Positions 7,509 through 14,889 of a DNA stretch of 64,000 nucleotides are shown one piece after another (the stretch's first letter is position 1; every line of letters begins with the position of its first letter). The position numbers were made by a program, and so were the translations under genes. The notes beneath the pieces were generated by a model. That model searched no databases, had not been told where the DNA came from, and saw only the letters and a list, made by a program, of their open reading frames with translations. The stretch is from Legionella busanensis. Lineage in GTDB: Bacteria > Pseudomonadota > Gammaproteobacteria > Legionellales > Legionellaceae. Location of the stretch: NCBI RefSeq assembly GCF_900461525.1, contig NZ_UGOD01000001.1, forward strand, positions 1,147,001 to 1,211,000. Direction: 5' to 3'.

Positions 7509-9311
7509 ATGATGTCTACTGAGATTATGCCTTTCATGAACGCTGTTGGAGAAAGAGTCATGAGTCAAAATCAAATTATTAATATAAAAGATAAAGCGGG
7601 TAGTTCCTCTGTCATTTGCGAGTACGCTGGTGGACACTTTAAATTAACGGAGAAGGGTATCTCTTTCCTTGGCAAGGATAAAGATGGTAACCCAATGGCA
7701 CCACGCTGGATTTGTTCACCGCTTTATGTAATTGCTAAAACTCGCGATGCTAAAAGTGGTGAGTGGGGTCGTTTATTAGAGTGGCAAGATGACGATGGCA
7801 TTATCCATCAATGGGCAATGCCCTTATCGCTACTACAAGGGGATTCCTCTGAAGTGAGAAGAGAGTTAGCTAATCTTGGCTTATCTATCTCACCGAATAA
7901 AATTGCTCGGGATTTGCTGGCTACCTATCTACAAGTGTTTCCAGTGGAGGCGAGGGCCCGTTGTGTCGATAAATTGGGTTGGCATGGCGAAACCTTTATC
8001 ACGGCATCGCAAGCCATAGGTAATTCGTCAGAAAGAATTGTCTTTCAAAATACTAATGCCATTGAATCTGCATTGTCTGTATCAGGTAGCGTTAAAGATT
8101 GGCAAGACACTATCGGTGCGCTTTCTGCTGGAAACTCACGCCTGGTTTTTGCTATTTCAGCGGCCCTCGCACCAACGTTAGCAACGATTGCCGGTGAAGA
8201 TTCGGGTGGGTTTCATCTCCGAGGCGCTTCTTCGTGTGGCAAAAGCACTGCTTTAAAAGTAGCAGCCTCTGTTTGGGGAAATCCACAATCTTATTGCCGT
8301 TTATGGCGGAGTACCGCGAATGGCCTTGAAGGATTAGCAGCCCTTCACAATGATGGGCTGTTAATTCTGGATGAATTAAGCCAGATGGATCCTAAAGAAG
8401 CAGGCGAAGCTGCTTATTTATTAGCTAATGGTCAGGGAAAAACAAGGGCTACTCGGCAGGGAATAGCGAAGCCCGCTTCTCGTTGGTCACTATTTTTCTT
8501 ATCAGCTGGTGAAGAATCACTTATTTCTTTAATGGCAAGAATTGGGCAGCGAACCAATGTTGGTCAGGAAATTCGCTTAGCTGATATTGAAGCAGACGCT
8601 GGGTTTAATATGGGCATCTTTGAAAATATTCATAATCAACTAAGTCCCGCTACAATGGCACTATCCTTAAAGGAATATTCCGGCAAGTATTACGGCGCAG
8701 TTGGCCTGGAGTGGTTAAAAAAAGTAGTGGCTAATCGCCAAGCTATTGCCAGCAAGATAAATGGTTTAATACAGGAATTTATCAACAAGCTTGCTATAGC
8801 AAATGCGACTGGTCAGATTATACGAGTAGCGCGACGTTTTGCACTCGTTGCCATAGCTGGTGAGTTGGCTAGTCATTATGGATTAACAAGCTGGGAAAAA
8901 GGCGAATCATTTTCTGCAGCGCAAAAATGCTTTAACGTTTGGTTAGACGCGTTTGGTAGCGAAGGGAATCGAGAAGACAGAGCAATACTCGCGCAAGTGC
9001 GAGCTTTTTTTGAATCACATGGCGCAAGCCGTTTTGATAATGTAAGAACGCCTAATAATGAACGCGTTTTAAATCGTGCTGGATTTTATTCAACTGACGA
9101 TGAAGGCTATCGGGTTTATATGGTGTTGACGGAAGTCTTTAAAAAAGAGTTATGTCAGGGCTTTGAGCCTAAAATGGTTGTTCGAGTGCTCATGAACGAA
9201 GGTTGGTTAAAGCCTGGAGTGGACGGCTCACCTACTCATAAACCAAGGATTAGGGGAGTGGGAACGCCCAGAGTCTATAAATTCACTGATAAAATTTGGG
9301 GCGGTGAGTAA
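7509..9311 (+). CDS. DUF927-type P-loop ATPase / helicase-like replication protein
   Basis: A 600-residue protein of the DUF927 family found on plasmids, phage satellites and integrative elements. The Walker A is GASSCGKST (about residues 242-250) and the Walker B LLILDEL follows about 35 residues on. The region PRATRQGIAK... fits the sensor part. DUF927 proteins resemble superfamily 3/DnaB-like helicases joined to replication primases, so a role in replicating the excised element is likely. The ATG at 7509 has AAGAGG too close to it; ATG at 7560 after GGAGAAAGAG is an alternative start. It lies between two GGGACA-rich regions. Confidence 0.85.
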   Translation: MMSTEIMPFMNAVGERVMSQNQIINIKDKAGSSSVICEYAGGHFKLTEKGISFLGKDKDGNPMAPRWICSPLYVIAKTRDAKSGEWGRLLEWQDDDGIIHQWAMPLSLLQGDSSEVRRELANLGLSISPNKIARDLLATYLQVFPVEARARCVDKLGWHGETFITASQAIGNSSERIVFQNTNAIESALSVSGSVKDWQDTIGALSAGNSRLVFAISAALAPTLATIAGEDSGGFHLRGASSCGKSTALKVAASVWGNPQSYCRLWRSTANGLEGLAALHNDGLLILDELSQMDPKEAGEAAYLLANGQGKTRATRQGIAKPASRWSLFFLSAGEESLISLMARIGQRTNVGQEIRLADIEADAGFNMGIFENIHNQLSPATMALSLKEYSGKYYGAVGLEWLKKVVANRQAIASKINGLIQEFINKLAIANATGQIIRVARRFALVAIAGELASHYGLTSWEKGESFSAAQKCFNVWLDAFGSEGNREDRAILAQVRAFFESHGASRFDNVRTPNNERVLNRAGFYSTDDEGYRVYMVLTEVFKKELCQGFEPKMVVRVLMNEGWLKPGVDGSPTHKPRIRGVGTPRVYKFTDKIWGGE

Positions 9312-9321
9312 GTTAGTTATT

Positions 9322-9420
9322 AAGGTTGTCCCATAAATTTTAATTCTTGGGACAATTTGGGACAGTGTGAGCCCAGTACTAATGCGCTGTCCCAAGTGTC
9401 CCAGTTGTCCCGGCCGATTT
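9322..9420. repeat. GGGACA/TGTCCC cluster at the convergent DUF927/recombinase junction
   Basis: About 100 bp with two GGGACA and four TGTCCC copies, several 9-10 bp apart (TGTCCCAAGTGTCCCAGT near 9390). It overlaps the end of the recombinase gene, whose last residues (AGTTGTLGTAH) are encoded by the repeats. The same hexamer dominates the direct repeats upstream. The arrangement resembles iterons, but binding is not shown. Confidence 0.6.
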
Positions 9421-10230
9421 TACATCCTTAAGATATAACCATAACGTATTACGCGATTTTATGCCCATCTCATATTGTATCAATAAGCAAGTTTTATAGT
9501 TACCATGCTCCGCCAGCAAGCTTGCATACATTTGTTGCGCATACAAATAGCGCCAGCTTTTAGCGCTAGATAGACGATGTTTAGCTAAAGCGCTGCGCCA
9601 TCTTAAGCGGATTTCTTCATAGGGTATTATTTTTATGAGGCTATCTCGTTTACCAGTTAACTGATTAAAAAAGTCTACCAGTAAACGTTGAGTGGTTGTT
9701 CGATAAGGGATATGACGGTCGCTCGAGTTAAACGCAATATCTCTGGTAATCCAAAAATGATCATCTTGAACCTGGATGTCCGGTTTTATTGTAATGGCTT
9801 CTCGAAAGGTTAAACCAAACTCAGTTTGCAATGCCATAATGATTCGAGCGTATGGATCGGGCATTGATTGCCAAATATCTGCTTTAATAATTAACTTGCG
9901 CTTTTTGCGTTTAATAGGACGTATTAAGTTAAGCGATTTGTTATCAATATTGCTAATAGGACACTCACACAGGGCCAAGAAACGACGAATGATGGTCATA
10001 TAGCGCATGATCGTCACCGGATTAATCTTGCGCTTTTTCCAATAAGAAACTAGTTCGGTAATATGTTGCGTGTTTAATGCTTGCCAAGAAGGTGGTACTT
10101 GCCGAATAGCAAATAAATCATCAATCATTTTATGAATAACATAAGCACGATGCTTGCGATAAAGGTATTTACCTTGTCTATCCAATTTTATTTGTTGATT
10201 AGCGAATCGTCTCAATGATTGTGTGCGCAT
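9379..10230 (-). CDS. Tyrosine recombinase of the Integrase_1 type
   Basis: The 283-residue product resembles the Phage_integr_N/Integrase_1 family carried by integrative elements. The N-terminal SAM-like domain (about residues 10-95) is followed by a catalytic domain with FGLTFREAITIKP (first Arg). A later Arg lies in SAKSWRYLYAQQM, and Tyr in NTLWLYLKD may be the nucleophile. The His of the usual HxxR motif is replaced (SWRY), so catalysis may be altered. It faces the DUF927 gene tail to tail. It is a second recombinase in the same island as the P4-type enzyme, so one may act in excision, dimer resolution or an older element. Confidence 0.75.
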   Translation of the reverse strand: MRTQSLRRFANQQIKLDRQGKYLYRKHRAYVIHKMIDDLFAIRQVPPSWQALNTQHITELVSYWKKRKINPVTIMRYMTIIRRFLALCECPISNIDNKSLNLIRPIKRKKRKLIIKADIWQSMPDPYARIIMALQTEFGLTFREAITIKPDIQVQDDHFWITRDIAFNSSDRHIPYRTTTQRLLVDFFNQLTGKRDSLIKIIPYEEIRLRWRSALAKHRLSSAKSWRYLYAQQMYASLLAEHGNYKTCLLIQYEMGIKSRNTLWLYLKDVKSAGTTGTLGTAH

Positions 10231-10748
10231 GGTTCACCTGCAAAGGTATTTTAAATAAGTGTTTGCCCTGAATGCTGTTTAGTGTTGGTCGAGCAGCTCA
10301 CTCGCTAGTGAAACTCGGCAAAGCCGTAAAGCTCGAAGTAGGGGGCAAAGCAATCGTTATAAGGCAAACGATGTGGCCATAGATAAGCTTTTTTGGTTAT
10401 TTTTCTCCTATTAATGCATGTAAAAAGATTAGATAAAACGAAAGCTTTATCCGCCATCCATTTCATATTGAACAATAATTTAGCTCTATCGAACGACAGA
10501 GTTCCTTCAAGGTTTCCCGACTAAACGTCCAACCATGAAGTTAGGGAATAAGCATGGTTTTAGTATAAGACGCCTAAACGTTTCGCCGGATTTCCACCGG
10601 CTCATCAGTCATACTTCATTTGAAAAAGTAACAAAGTGCAGATCTTGAGACAAGGGGTTTGGCAGAGATTTTTTGTCCTATCTTATTTGTTGCGTTAGGA
10701 CAGAGGGCTTTCTAAGGTAGGTAGCAATTAGGGAGTTAATTGGAAAAT
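10231..10748. other. 518-bp non-coding stretch of the island core, possibly structured
   Basis: No credible frame occurs on either strand. The stretch is richer in G and C than its neighbours and holds several short inverted repeats: TCACT/AGTGA near 10299, GCCGG/CCGGC near 10598, and twice-occurring CTAAACGT (about 10522 and 10574). It lies directly upstream of the recombinase start. A replication or transfer origin, or a regulatory RNA, is possible; nothing decides between them. Confidence 0.35.
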
Positions 10749-10783
10749 TTCTGCGTCACTGCTGAAAAGGCAGTGACGCAGAA
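10749..10783. terminator. Strong hairpin downstream of the membrane-protein gene
   Basis: TTCTGCGTCACTGC and its exact complement form a 14-bp stem around a 7-nt loop. It ends 3 bp before the stop of 10787-11359, and on the minus strand it is followed by AAATTTTCC, so it can terminate the two-gene unit. A related hairpin with TGACGCAGAAAA lies at 36361-36402, so it may also be a dispersed repeat. Confidence 0.65.
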
Positions 10784-10786
10784 TAT

Positions 10787-11359
10787 TTATTTATTTTTAT
10801 TAGAATTTGATAAGGCTTCTTCAAGATTAATTTTGGTAAAGTACTGTATTGCATACATTACATTAATTAATAAAGAAAAAAATGACCAGAAAAAAAGAAA
10901 TTTTGCGATGGATTTTATTAAACTAAAGTGAATGCTAATGCTATTAAATATTACTAGCGCTAATAACAAAGCAGTGCTTGTAAAACAAATATAACCTAAT
11001 AATAAAGCTATAAAAGCCTTTCTAGAAAGCTCTACTTCTATTTTATGACTGTTTCTATAAGTCTGAAAAGTAATAGGTATTACTTCTGGACTCATTATTT
11101 TATTTCCCCATATTTTCTCTAATAGTTGTTCGGAATTAAGTTTTGAAAAACTTATTATTGCAGCAAAAGAGAAAGCGGAAATAAAAGTTAATATAGTATA
11201 TCCAGATGTAATTAGTGCTTTGGAGTCTGATGTACCAAAACATGTTAATAAAAGAGTTAAAATTAAAGGAATAACAATATGGTAGGTTATTTTAGGATAT
11301 CCTTTTGTATAAATTATATAATCGGTAAATGGTTTAGCCAGAAATCTTAAGCTTCTCAT
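10787..11359 (-). CDS. Four-helix membrane protein of an unrecognised two-gene system
   Basis: A 190-residue protein with four predicted membrane helices: about residues 24-44 (TYHIVIPLILTLLLTCF), 50-70 (GYTILTFISAFSFAAII), 112-136 (IALLLGYICFTSTALLLALVIF) and 146-168 (FLFFWSFFSLLINVMYAI). Between helices 2 and 3 lies a cytosolic or periplasmic loop of about 40 residues. Its start overlaps the end of the upstream gene by 26 bp, a sign of coupled translation. No family is recognised. A small membrane protein with a soluble partner on a mobile island is typical of phage-defence pairs (compare Kiwa in layout only). Confidence 0.7.
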   Translation of the reverse strand: MRSLRFLAKPFTDYIIYTKGYPKITYHIVIPLILTLLLTCFGTSDSKALITSGYTILTFISAFSFAAIISFSKLNSEQLLEKIWGNKIMSPEVIPITFQTYRNSHKIEVELSRKAFIALLLGYICFTSTALLLALVIFNSISIHFSLIKSIAKFLFFWSFFSLLINVMYAIQYFTKINLEEALSNSNKNK

Positions 11360-12374
11360 TAGTTAAAACCTCATCGAGAACTTTATTTACAATTTTGTGT
11401 ATTATTTTATCATAGTTTGCATCAACTATATTTTCATCAAACTCTACTAATTCTTTATGACAGAAACATTGGTGCAAAAGTTCCTCAGCTGTTGTCTGGT
11501 TAGATAATTTATATTCATTTGTCTTTGTTGTCCCAGATAAGTCTACTGTTACTTTTAATAAATCATATTCTGATTTGCGTGTTGTTATCATTTTTATAAA
11601 ACTAGATACTTTTTTATCAGGACTTAAATACACTTTTTTTGGTGGTTTTAATTTTAACTCACTTCTAGCAGTGCATGTAAATGGAAATTCATCTTGCCTC
11701 TGATTCATAGGTATGTTTTTAATAAGCGTTATGCCCTTTATTTCACCAGTTCTTAAAATTTCTTCGAGAGTTTCGCTTTTACTCGCTAAAACTTCTAGAT
11801 GGGGATGAACTGAAATTTTTCGTTCTATATCTTCATAGTCTTTAGCCCATTTTTTTAAAATAATATTCAGGCTCTTTTGAATCTGGCCTGGGTATATATG
11901 TGGATATGCTTCCAAAGCCACAAATAAGTGAGGCTCATTAGTTATTGAGTTTTGTGCTATTTTGAAAATTATATGTGAGACTAAGCGTACCCCTTCATAA
12001 TCTTGTTGCTCAATTTTTCTTTCAGAGTCGGTATTAAAATTATATAAATCATTCGCTTGTATATCTTTGTTAGCAAAATAGAATAAACAGGCAGCCACGC
12101 TTTTTGACTCATTAAGAAACTGAAAATGTTCAAATTTAATAAGAGAGTTTGCTATTGGGCATATCAGTTTAGTGGAATTTAAATAATTTAATAGGTTTTT
12201 AAAATCATAAGTATTTCTAAATTGACTATTATTTTTTAACAAGTTATCAAAAAAATCGTATTTTATTTTTTCTTTTTCATCATCTGTTAGTTCTGGGTTA
12301 TTCTGGATAAATCTACCTTTTAGGGATAATTTTAATTCAAAAACGTAAAATTGTGATTTGTTATTAAGTCCCAT
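11334..12374 (-). CDS. Soluble partner (346 aa) of the unrecognised two-gene system
   Basis: The 346-residue product has no membrane segment. The N-terminal half begins with a beta-like FYVFELKLSLKGR and is followed by an alternating helical region with FKNLLNYLNSTKLICPI and ACLFYFANKDIQ. The C-terminal half carries LKVTVDLSGT and long charged helices ending at LTNEKLKISG. A GGAGGATAAATT ribosome site precedes the start. I recognise no family or catalytic motif. It is the first gene of the pair with the four-helix membrane protein; function as sensor or effector is open. Confidence 0.7.
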   Translation of the reverse strand: MGLNNKSQFYVFELKLSLKGRFIQNNPELTDDEKEKIKYDFFDNLLKNNSQFRNTYDFKNLLNYLNSTKLICPIANSLIKFEHFQFLNESKSVAACLFYFANKDIQANDLYNFNTDSERKIEQQDYEGVRLVSHIIFKIAQNSITNEPHLFVALEAYPHIYPGQIQKSLNIILKKWAKDYEDIERKISVHPHLEVLASKSETLEEILRTGEIKGITLIKNIPMNQRQDEFPFTCTARSELKLKPPKKVYLSPDKKVSSFIKMITTRKSEYDLLKVTVDLSGTTKTNEYKLSNQTTAEELLHQCFCHKELVEFDENIVDANYDKIIHKIVNKVLDEVLTNEKLKISG

Positions 12375-12615
12375 AATTTATCCTCCAATTAAATTGGCAT
12401 TAAAAGCAGGCCTCCATGCTATTAAGATCAAATGGAACTATGCACAATAATATACATAATATATATTATAACATTTATTGTTTAACCAAGGGCTTACAAG
12501 CTAGTTTAAATAGGGGAGTGACTATAAATCATTAAAATTTCGTAAAGCGATTGAAGAGCTCGAAAATTATAGTGATAAAAAATTTCTGTCATTTAATCAA
12601 TGATTGATAATGTAA

Positions 12616-12690
12616 ATGATGGATATGCCTGAATCTAAGCAGCAGCTAAAATTATTAATTAAATTAGGAGCCTCGGATCGACTAAAATGA
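12616..12690 (+). pseudogene. Short frame coupled to the HTH antitoxin, probably a gene remnant
   Basis: A 24-residue frame (MMDMPESKQQLKLLIKLGAS...) whose stop overlaps the next gene's start as ATGA. A second open stretch just upstream (about 12525-12600, SLKFRKAIEELENYSDKKF) has no start. Together they look like pieces of a decayed small gene. The rest of 12375-12615 is AT-rich and shows nothing else. Confidence 0.3.
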
Positions 12691-12938
12691 CAGAAAATAA
12701 CTTTCCAACTTCTAAGAGTTCCTATTTAACAATCCAGGAGGCTGCAGAAATTTTAAATGTTTCAATTCCTTACATTAAAAAGCTTTTAGAGGAAGGGAAG
12801 ATTCCGTTTAATAAAGTAGAGCATAGACTAATTCTCGCTAGTGATTTAAAGAAATTTAAAGACAATGCCTTACAGGAAAGTAAGGAATCATTGCAAAATT
12901 TAGTCGATCAAGCTCAGTCTTTAGACATGGGATACTAA
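12687..12938 (+). CDS. Excisionase-type HTH antitoxin, no toxin present
   Basis: The 83-residue protein has an HTH_17 fold: YLTIQEAAEILNVSIPYIKK then LLEEGKIPFNKVEHRLI and ASDLKKFK. The ending (LQNLVDQAQSLDMGY) matches antitoxins that are usually followed by a PIN-domain RNase toxin. Here the next 60 bp are non-coding and the next gene is on the other strand, so the toxin has been lost. It is the second orphan antitoxin in this island, besides the MazE-like one. Confidence 0.75.
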   Translation: MTENNFPTSKSSYLTIQEAAEILNVSIPYIKKLLEEGKIPFNKVEHRLILASDLKKFKDNALQESKESLQNLVDQAQSLDMGY

Positions 12939-12958
12939 TAAATAGGTATTATTAATTT

Positions 12959-12975
12959 GGTACACGCTGTGTTCC
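12959..12975. repeat. Short TTTGG hairpin, family member 1
   Basis: GGTACAC-GCT-GTGTTCC: a 7-bp stem with one mismatch and a 3-nt loop, preceded by AATTT and followed by ATTTT. It has the same size and flanks as the hairpins at 14642, 14688 and 14768 but different stem bases. It sits between the ends of two convergent genes, so it may terminate either. Confidence 0.55.
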
Positions 12976-12997
12976 ATTTTCATTTTAATATCCGCAA

Positions 12998-13996
12998 TTA
13001 GCTATTAGTTTCATTATCTCGGATTAAATTAATAATGAGTTGAATCATGACATCTTTTTGAGCAGGATCACTTTGTGCTACGAGAAGAGCTATGGCGACT
13101 AGCGCATTATCATTAATCTTAACTTCCCCGCTATGCTTTAAATGATGTCTATTCAGCTGTAAAAACCAAATAAACATAAAGGCCCCGATACGTTTATTAC
13201 CATCAGCGAAAGGATGATTTTTGATAATGAAATACAATAAATGAGCTGCTTGTTCTTCAATGCTAGGGTACAAATACTCACCTCCAAAGCTTTGTACAAT
13301 ATTTCCAAGAATACCTTTGAAGCTTTCATCTTTAGGCCTACCAAATAAAGAAGTTGCCTCATTTGCGTTAATTAATCTTTGTTTTAAATCCTCTATGGCT
13401 TTAACAGCTGAGTCATAATTTATTTCGCAAGTAATATTAGTATTAAGTTTGCCCGAAGGGAAATTACCTGTGTCGTATTGGTTTAGTAAAATGAAGGTAT
13501 GAGCATAATTCGTTAAAATTGATAGAAGGCCATTAGCCTCTATTTCATTCAATGCAGTTAATTGAGCTTGTTGAAAAAGATTTAAGGTATTTTTCAATTC
13601 TAACAATTGTTGCTCTTGCTTTTGCAGGCGACTGCGATCAAGTGCATAACCACGTACTAAATATTCTTTTAAAACATTATTTGCCCAGATACGAAATTGA
13701 GTTCCTTGTTTTGATTTTACGCGATAGCCAACAGAAATAATAACATCCAAGTTGTAAAGTTGTATTTTATAGGTTTTTCCGTCTGCGGCAGTTGTCAAGG
13801 ATTCCTTGACAACTGAATTTGCGTCCAGTTCACCTTCTTTAAAAATATTGTTTATATGGAGACTGATATTTTGTTTCGTTTTCTTAAATAATTCGACCAT
13901 TTGAGCTTGGCTAAGCCAAACTGTCTCACCCTCTAACTGCACTTCGGTATGAATACTATTATCTTTATCCGTGTAAATTAATACAGATTTCTTCAT
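12998..13996 (-). CDS. RhuM-Fic fusion protein (Fic/DOC AMPylase-type domain)
   Basis: About 332 residues from ATG at 13996; a TTG seven codons earlier has weaker support. The N-terminal half is the RhuM-type DNA-binding region (VWLSQAQMVELFKKTKQNISLHI, then YNLDVIISVGYRVKSKQGTQFRIWA). The C-terminal Fic/DOC domain has HPFADGNKRIGAF, the complete catalytic motif with His, Asp, Asn and Arg. Fic domains transfer AMP or related groups to protein side chains. Such fusions are common on mobile islands and act as toxins or modifiers. No inhibitory partner with an S/TxxxE(G/N) motif is obvious next to it. Confidence 0.88.
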   Translation of the reverse strand: MKKSVLIYTDKDNSIHTEVQLEGETVWLSQAQMVELFKKTKQNISLHINNIFKEGELDANSVVKESLTTAADGKTYKIQLYNLDVIISVGYRVKSKQGTQFRIWANNVLKEYLVRGYALDRSRLQKQEQQLLELKNTLNLFQQAQLTALNEIEANGLLSILTNYAHTFILLNQYDTGNFPSGKLNTNITCEINYDSAVKAIEDLKQRLINANEATSLFGRPKDESFKGILGNIVQSFGGEYLYPSIEEQAAHLLYFIIKNHPFADGNKRIGAFMFIWFLQLNRHHLKHSGEVKINDNALVAIALLVAQSDPAQKDVMIQLIINLIRDNETNS

Positions 13997-14156
13997 TTTT
14001 GAACCTATTAAATACAAGTAGAGATGATGCCTTAAACTATTATTTTATATTCTTTATCTCTTTTAATCATTCAAAGAATAGGTAGGTATCAGATTATCAT
14101 TGCAAATTTTTATAATCCTTTTCGGCAGAACAATAGAAAAAACAAGAGCCTCTGCG

Positions 14157-14178
14157 CCCTAGGAGAAAAGTCCTAGGG
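14157..14178. terminator. CCCTAGGA hairpin
   Basis: CCCTAGGA-GAAAAG-TCCTAGGG gives a perfect 8-bp stem with a 6-nt loop in the otherwise empty 14018-14396 gap. It has no clear T-run on either side, so terminator is only one option. The remaining gap also contains TTTGTGGCGAAAAAA near 14315, which resembles the ends of the GGGACA repeats. Confidence 0.4.
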
Positions 14179-14396
14179 GAAGTAGTATTATAATTATACC
14201 TAAAAATTATAATAGCTAGCAATTTTGGTAATTGTGGTTAGTTCTATTTAATAGACTTGCAAAATCCCGCAGGAAAGAATTTTCTAAGGGCACAATATAC
14301 AAACTTTGTTTGTGGCGAAAAAATATACTTATTTGCTATTAAAGTTAGGTAAGTTGATTTTAAATGAAATTTATAGTTTTAAGTTAAAGTGAGGGT

Positions 14397-14590
14397 ATGA
14401 AACCGCTAATAGAAACGAATCCTTATTTAAAAAATAAAGAGTATCGAGAATTTACAAATGCTCGGTCTGTAAGGACTTCTAGCGGAGTTAAGGGAATTTA
14501 GTAAAGCCTCTTTCTAAAAAAATAATTATTGATCCTTCACGAACTCAAAGAGCGTTAGAAGAAATTAAAGCGCGCATTAATCGTAATTAA
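14397..14590 (+). pseudogene. Small hypothetical gene broken by a frameshift
   Basis: The frame starts at ATG 14397 after GAGGGT and reads MKPLIETNPYLKNKEYREFT up to a stop at about 14502. The adjacent frame continues directly with KPLSKKIIIDPSRTQRALEEIKARINRN to 14590. Joined, they give a basic protein of about 63 residues. One inserted or deleted base near 14495 explains the break. Its role is unknown; the ending resembles short proteins of toxin-antitoxin or island cargo type. Confidence 0.5.
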
Positions 14591-14641
14591 ACGTATAACT
14601 TAATTTGCAAATTAGTGAATCTGACTCGGTCAAATGAATTT

Positions 14642-14658
14642 GGAACGCAGTGCGTTCC
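14642..14658. repeat. Short TTTGG hairpin, family member 2
   Basis: GGAACGC-AGT-GCGTTCC, a perfect 7-bp stem with a 3-nt loop, flanked by AATTT and ATTTTG. Compare 12959, 14688 and 14768. Confidence 0.65.
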
Positions 14659-14687
14659 ATTTTGTTTAGTTGCCAATATTATAATTT

Positions 14688-14704
14688 GGACCGCACCGCG
14701 GTCC
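14688..14704. repeat. Short TTTGG hairpin, family member 3
   Basis: GGACCGC-ACC-GCGGTCC, a perfect 7-bp stem with a 3-nt loop, flanked by AATTT and GTTTT. The stem bases differ from its neighbours but pair fully. Confidence 0.65.
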
Positions 14705-14767
14705 GTTTTAAGTAAGTTGTTATAAAACGTAAATTCTAACTTGAACTACATTGTTATGATAATGAGA

Positions 14768-14798
14768 TTAATTTGGCAGACAGTGTCTGCCAAATTAA
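14768..14798. repeat. Short TTTGG hairpin, family member 4 (extended stem)
   Basis: TTAATTTGGCAGAC-AGT-GTCTGCCAAATTAA is a perfect 14-bp stem with the same AGT loop as member 2. It lies about 90 bp downstream of the integrase stop, so it could also terminate that gene. Confidence 0.65.
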
Positions 14799-14889
14799 AT
14801 ATGGGATAAAACCTTTTTGTTATAACTGCGTTTTGGTTGCTGCTAGAAAGATCCCAAGAGCAAATAATAGCTCGTTTGAAACTGGCTAC

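Noticed and set aside
10740-10931. A plus-strand frame of 63 codons opposite the membrane-protein gene
   Set aside because: It begins in the terminator hairpin and is antisense to a coding region with clear membrane helices.
10787-12374. Calling the two-gene unit Kiwa
   Set aside because: Only the general layout (four-helix membrane protein plus soluble protein) agrees; gene order differs and I could not recognise KwaB features.
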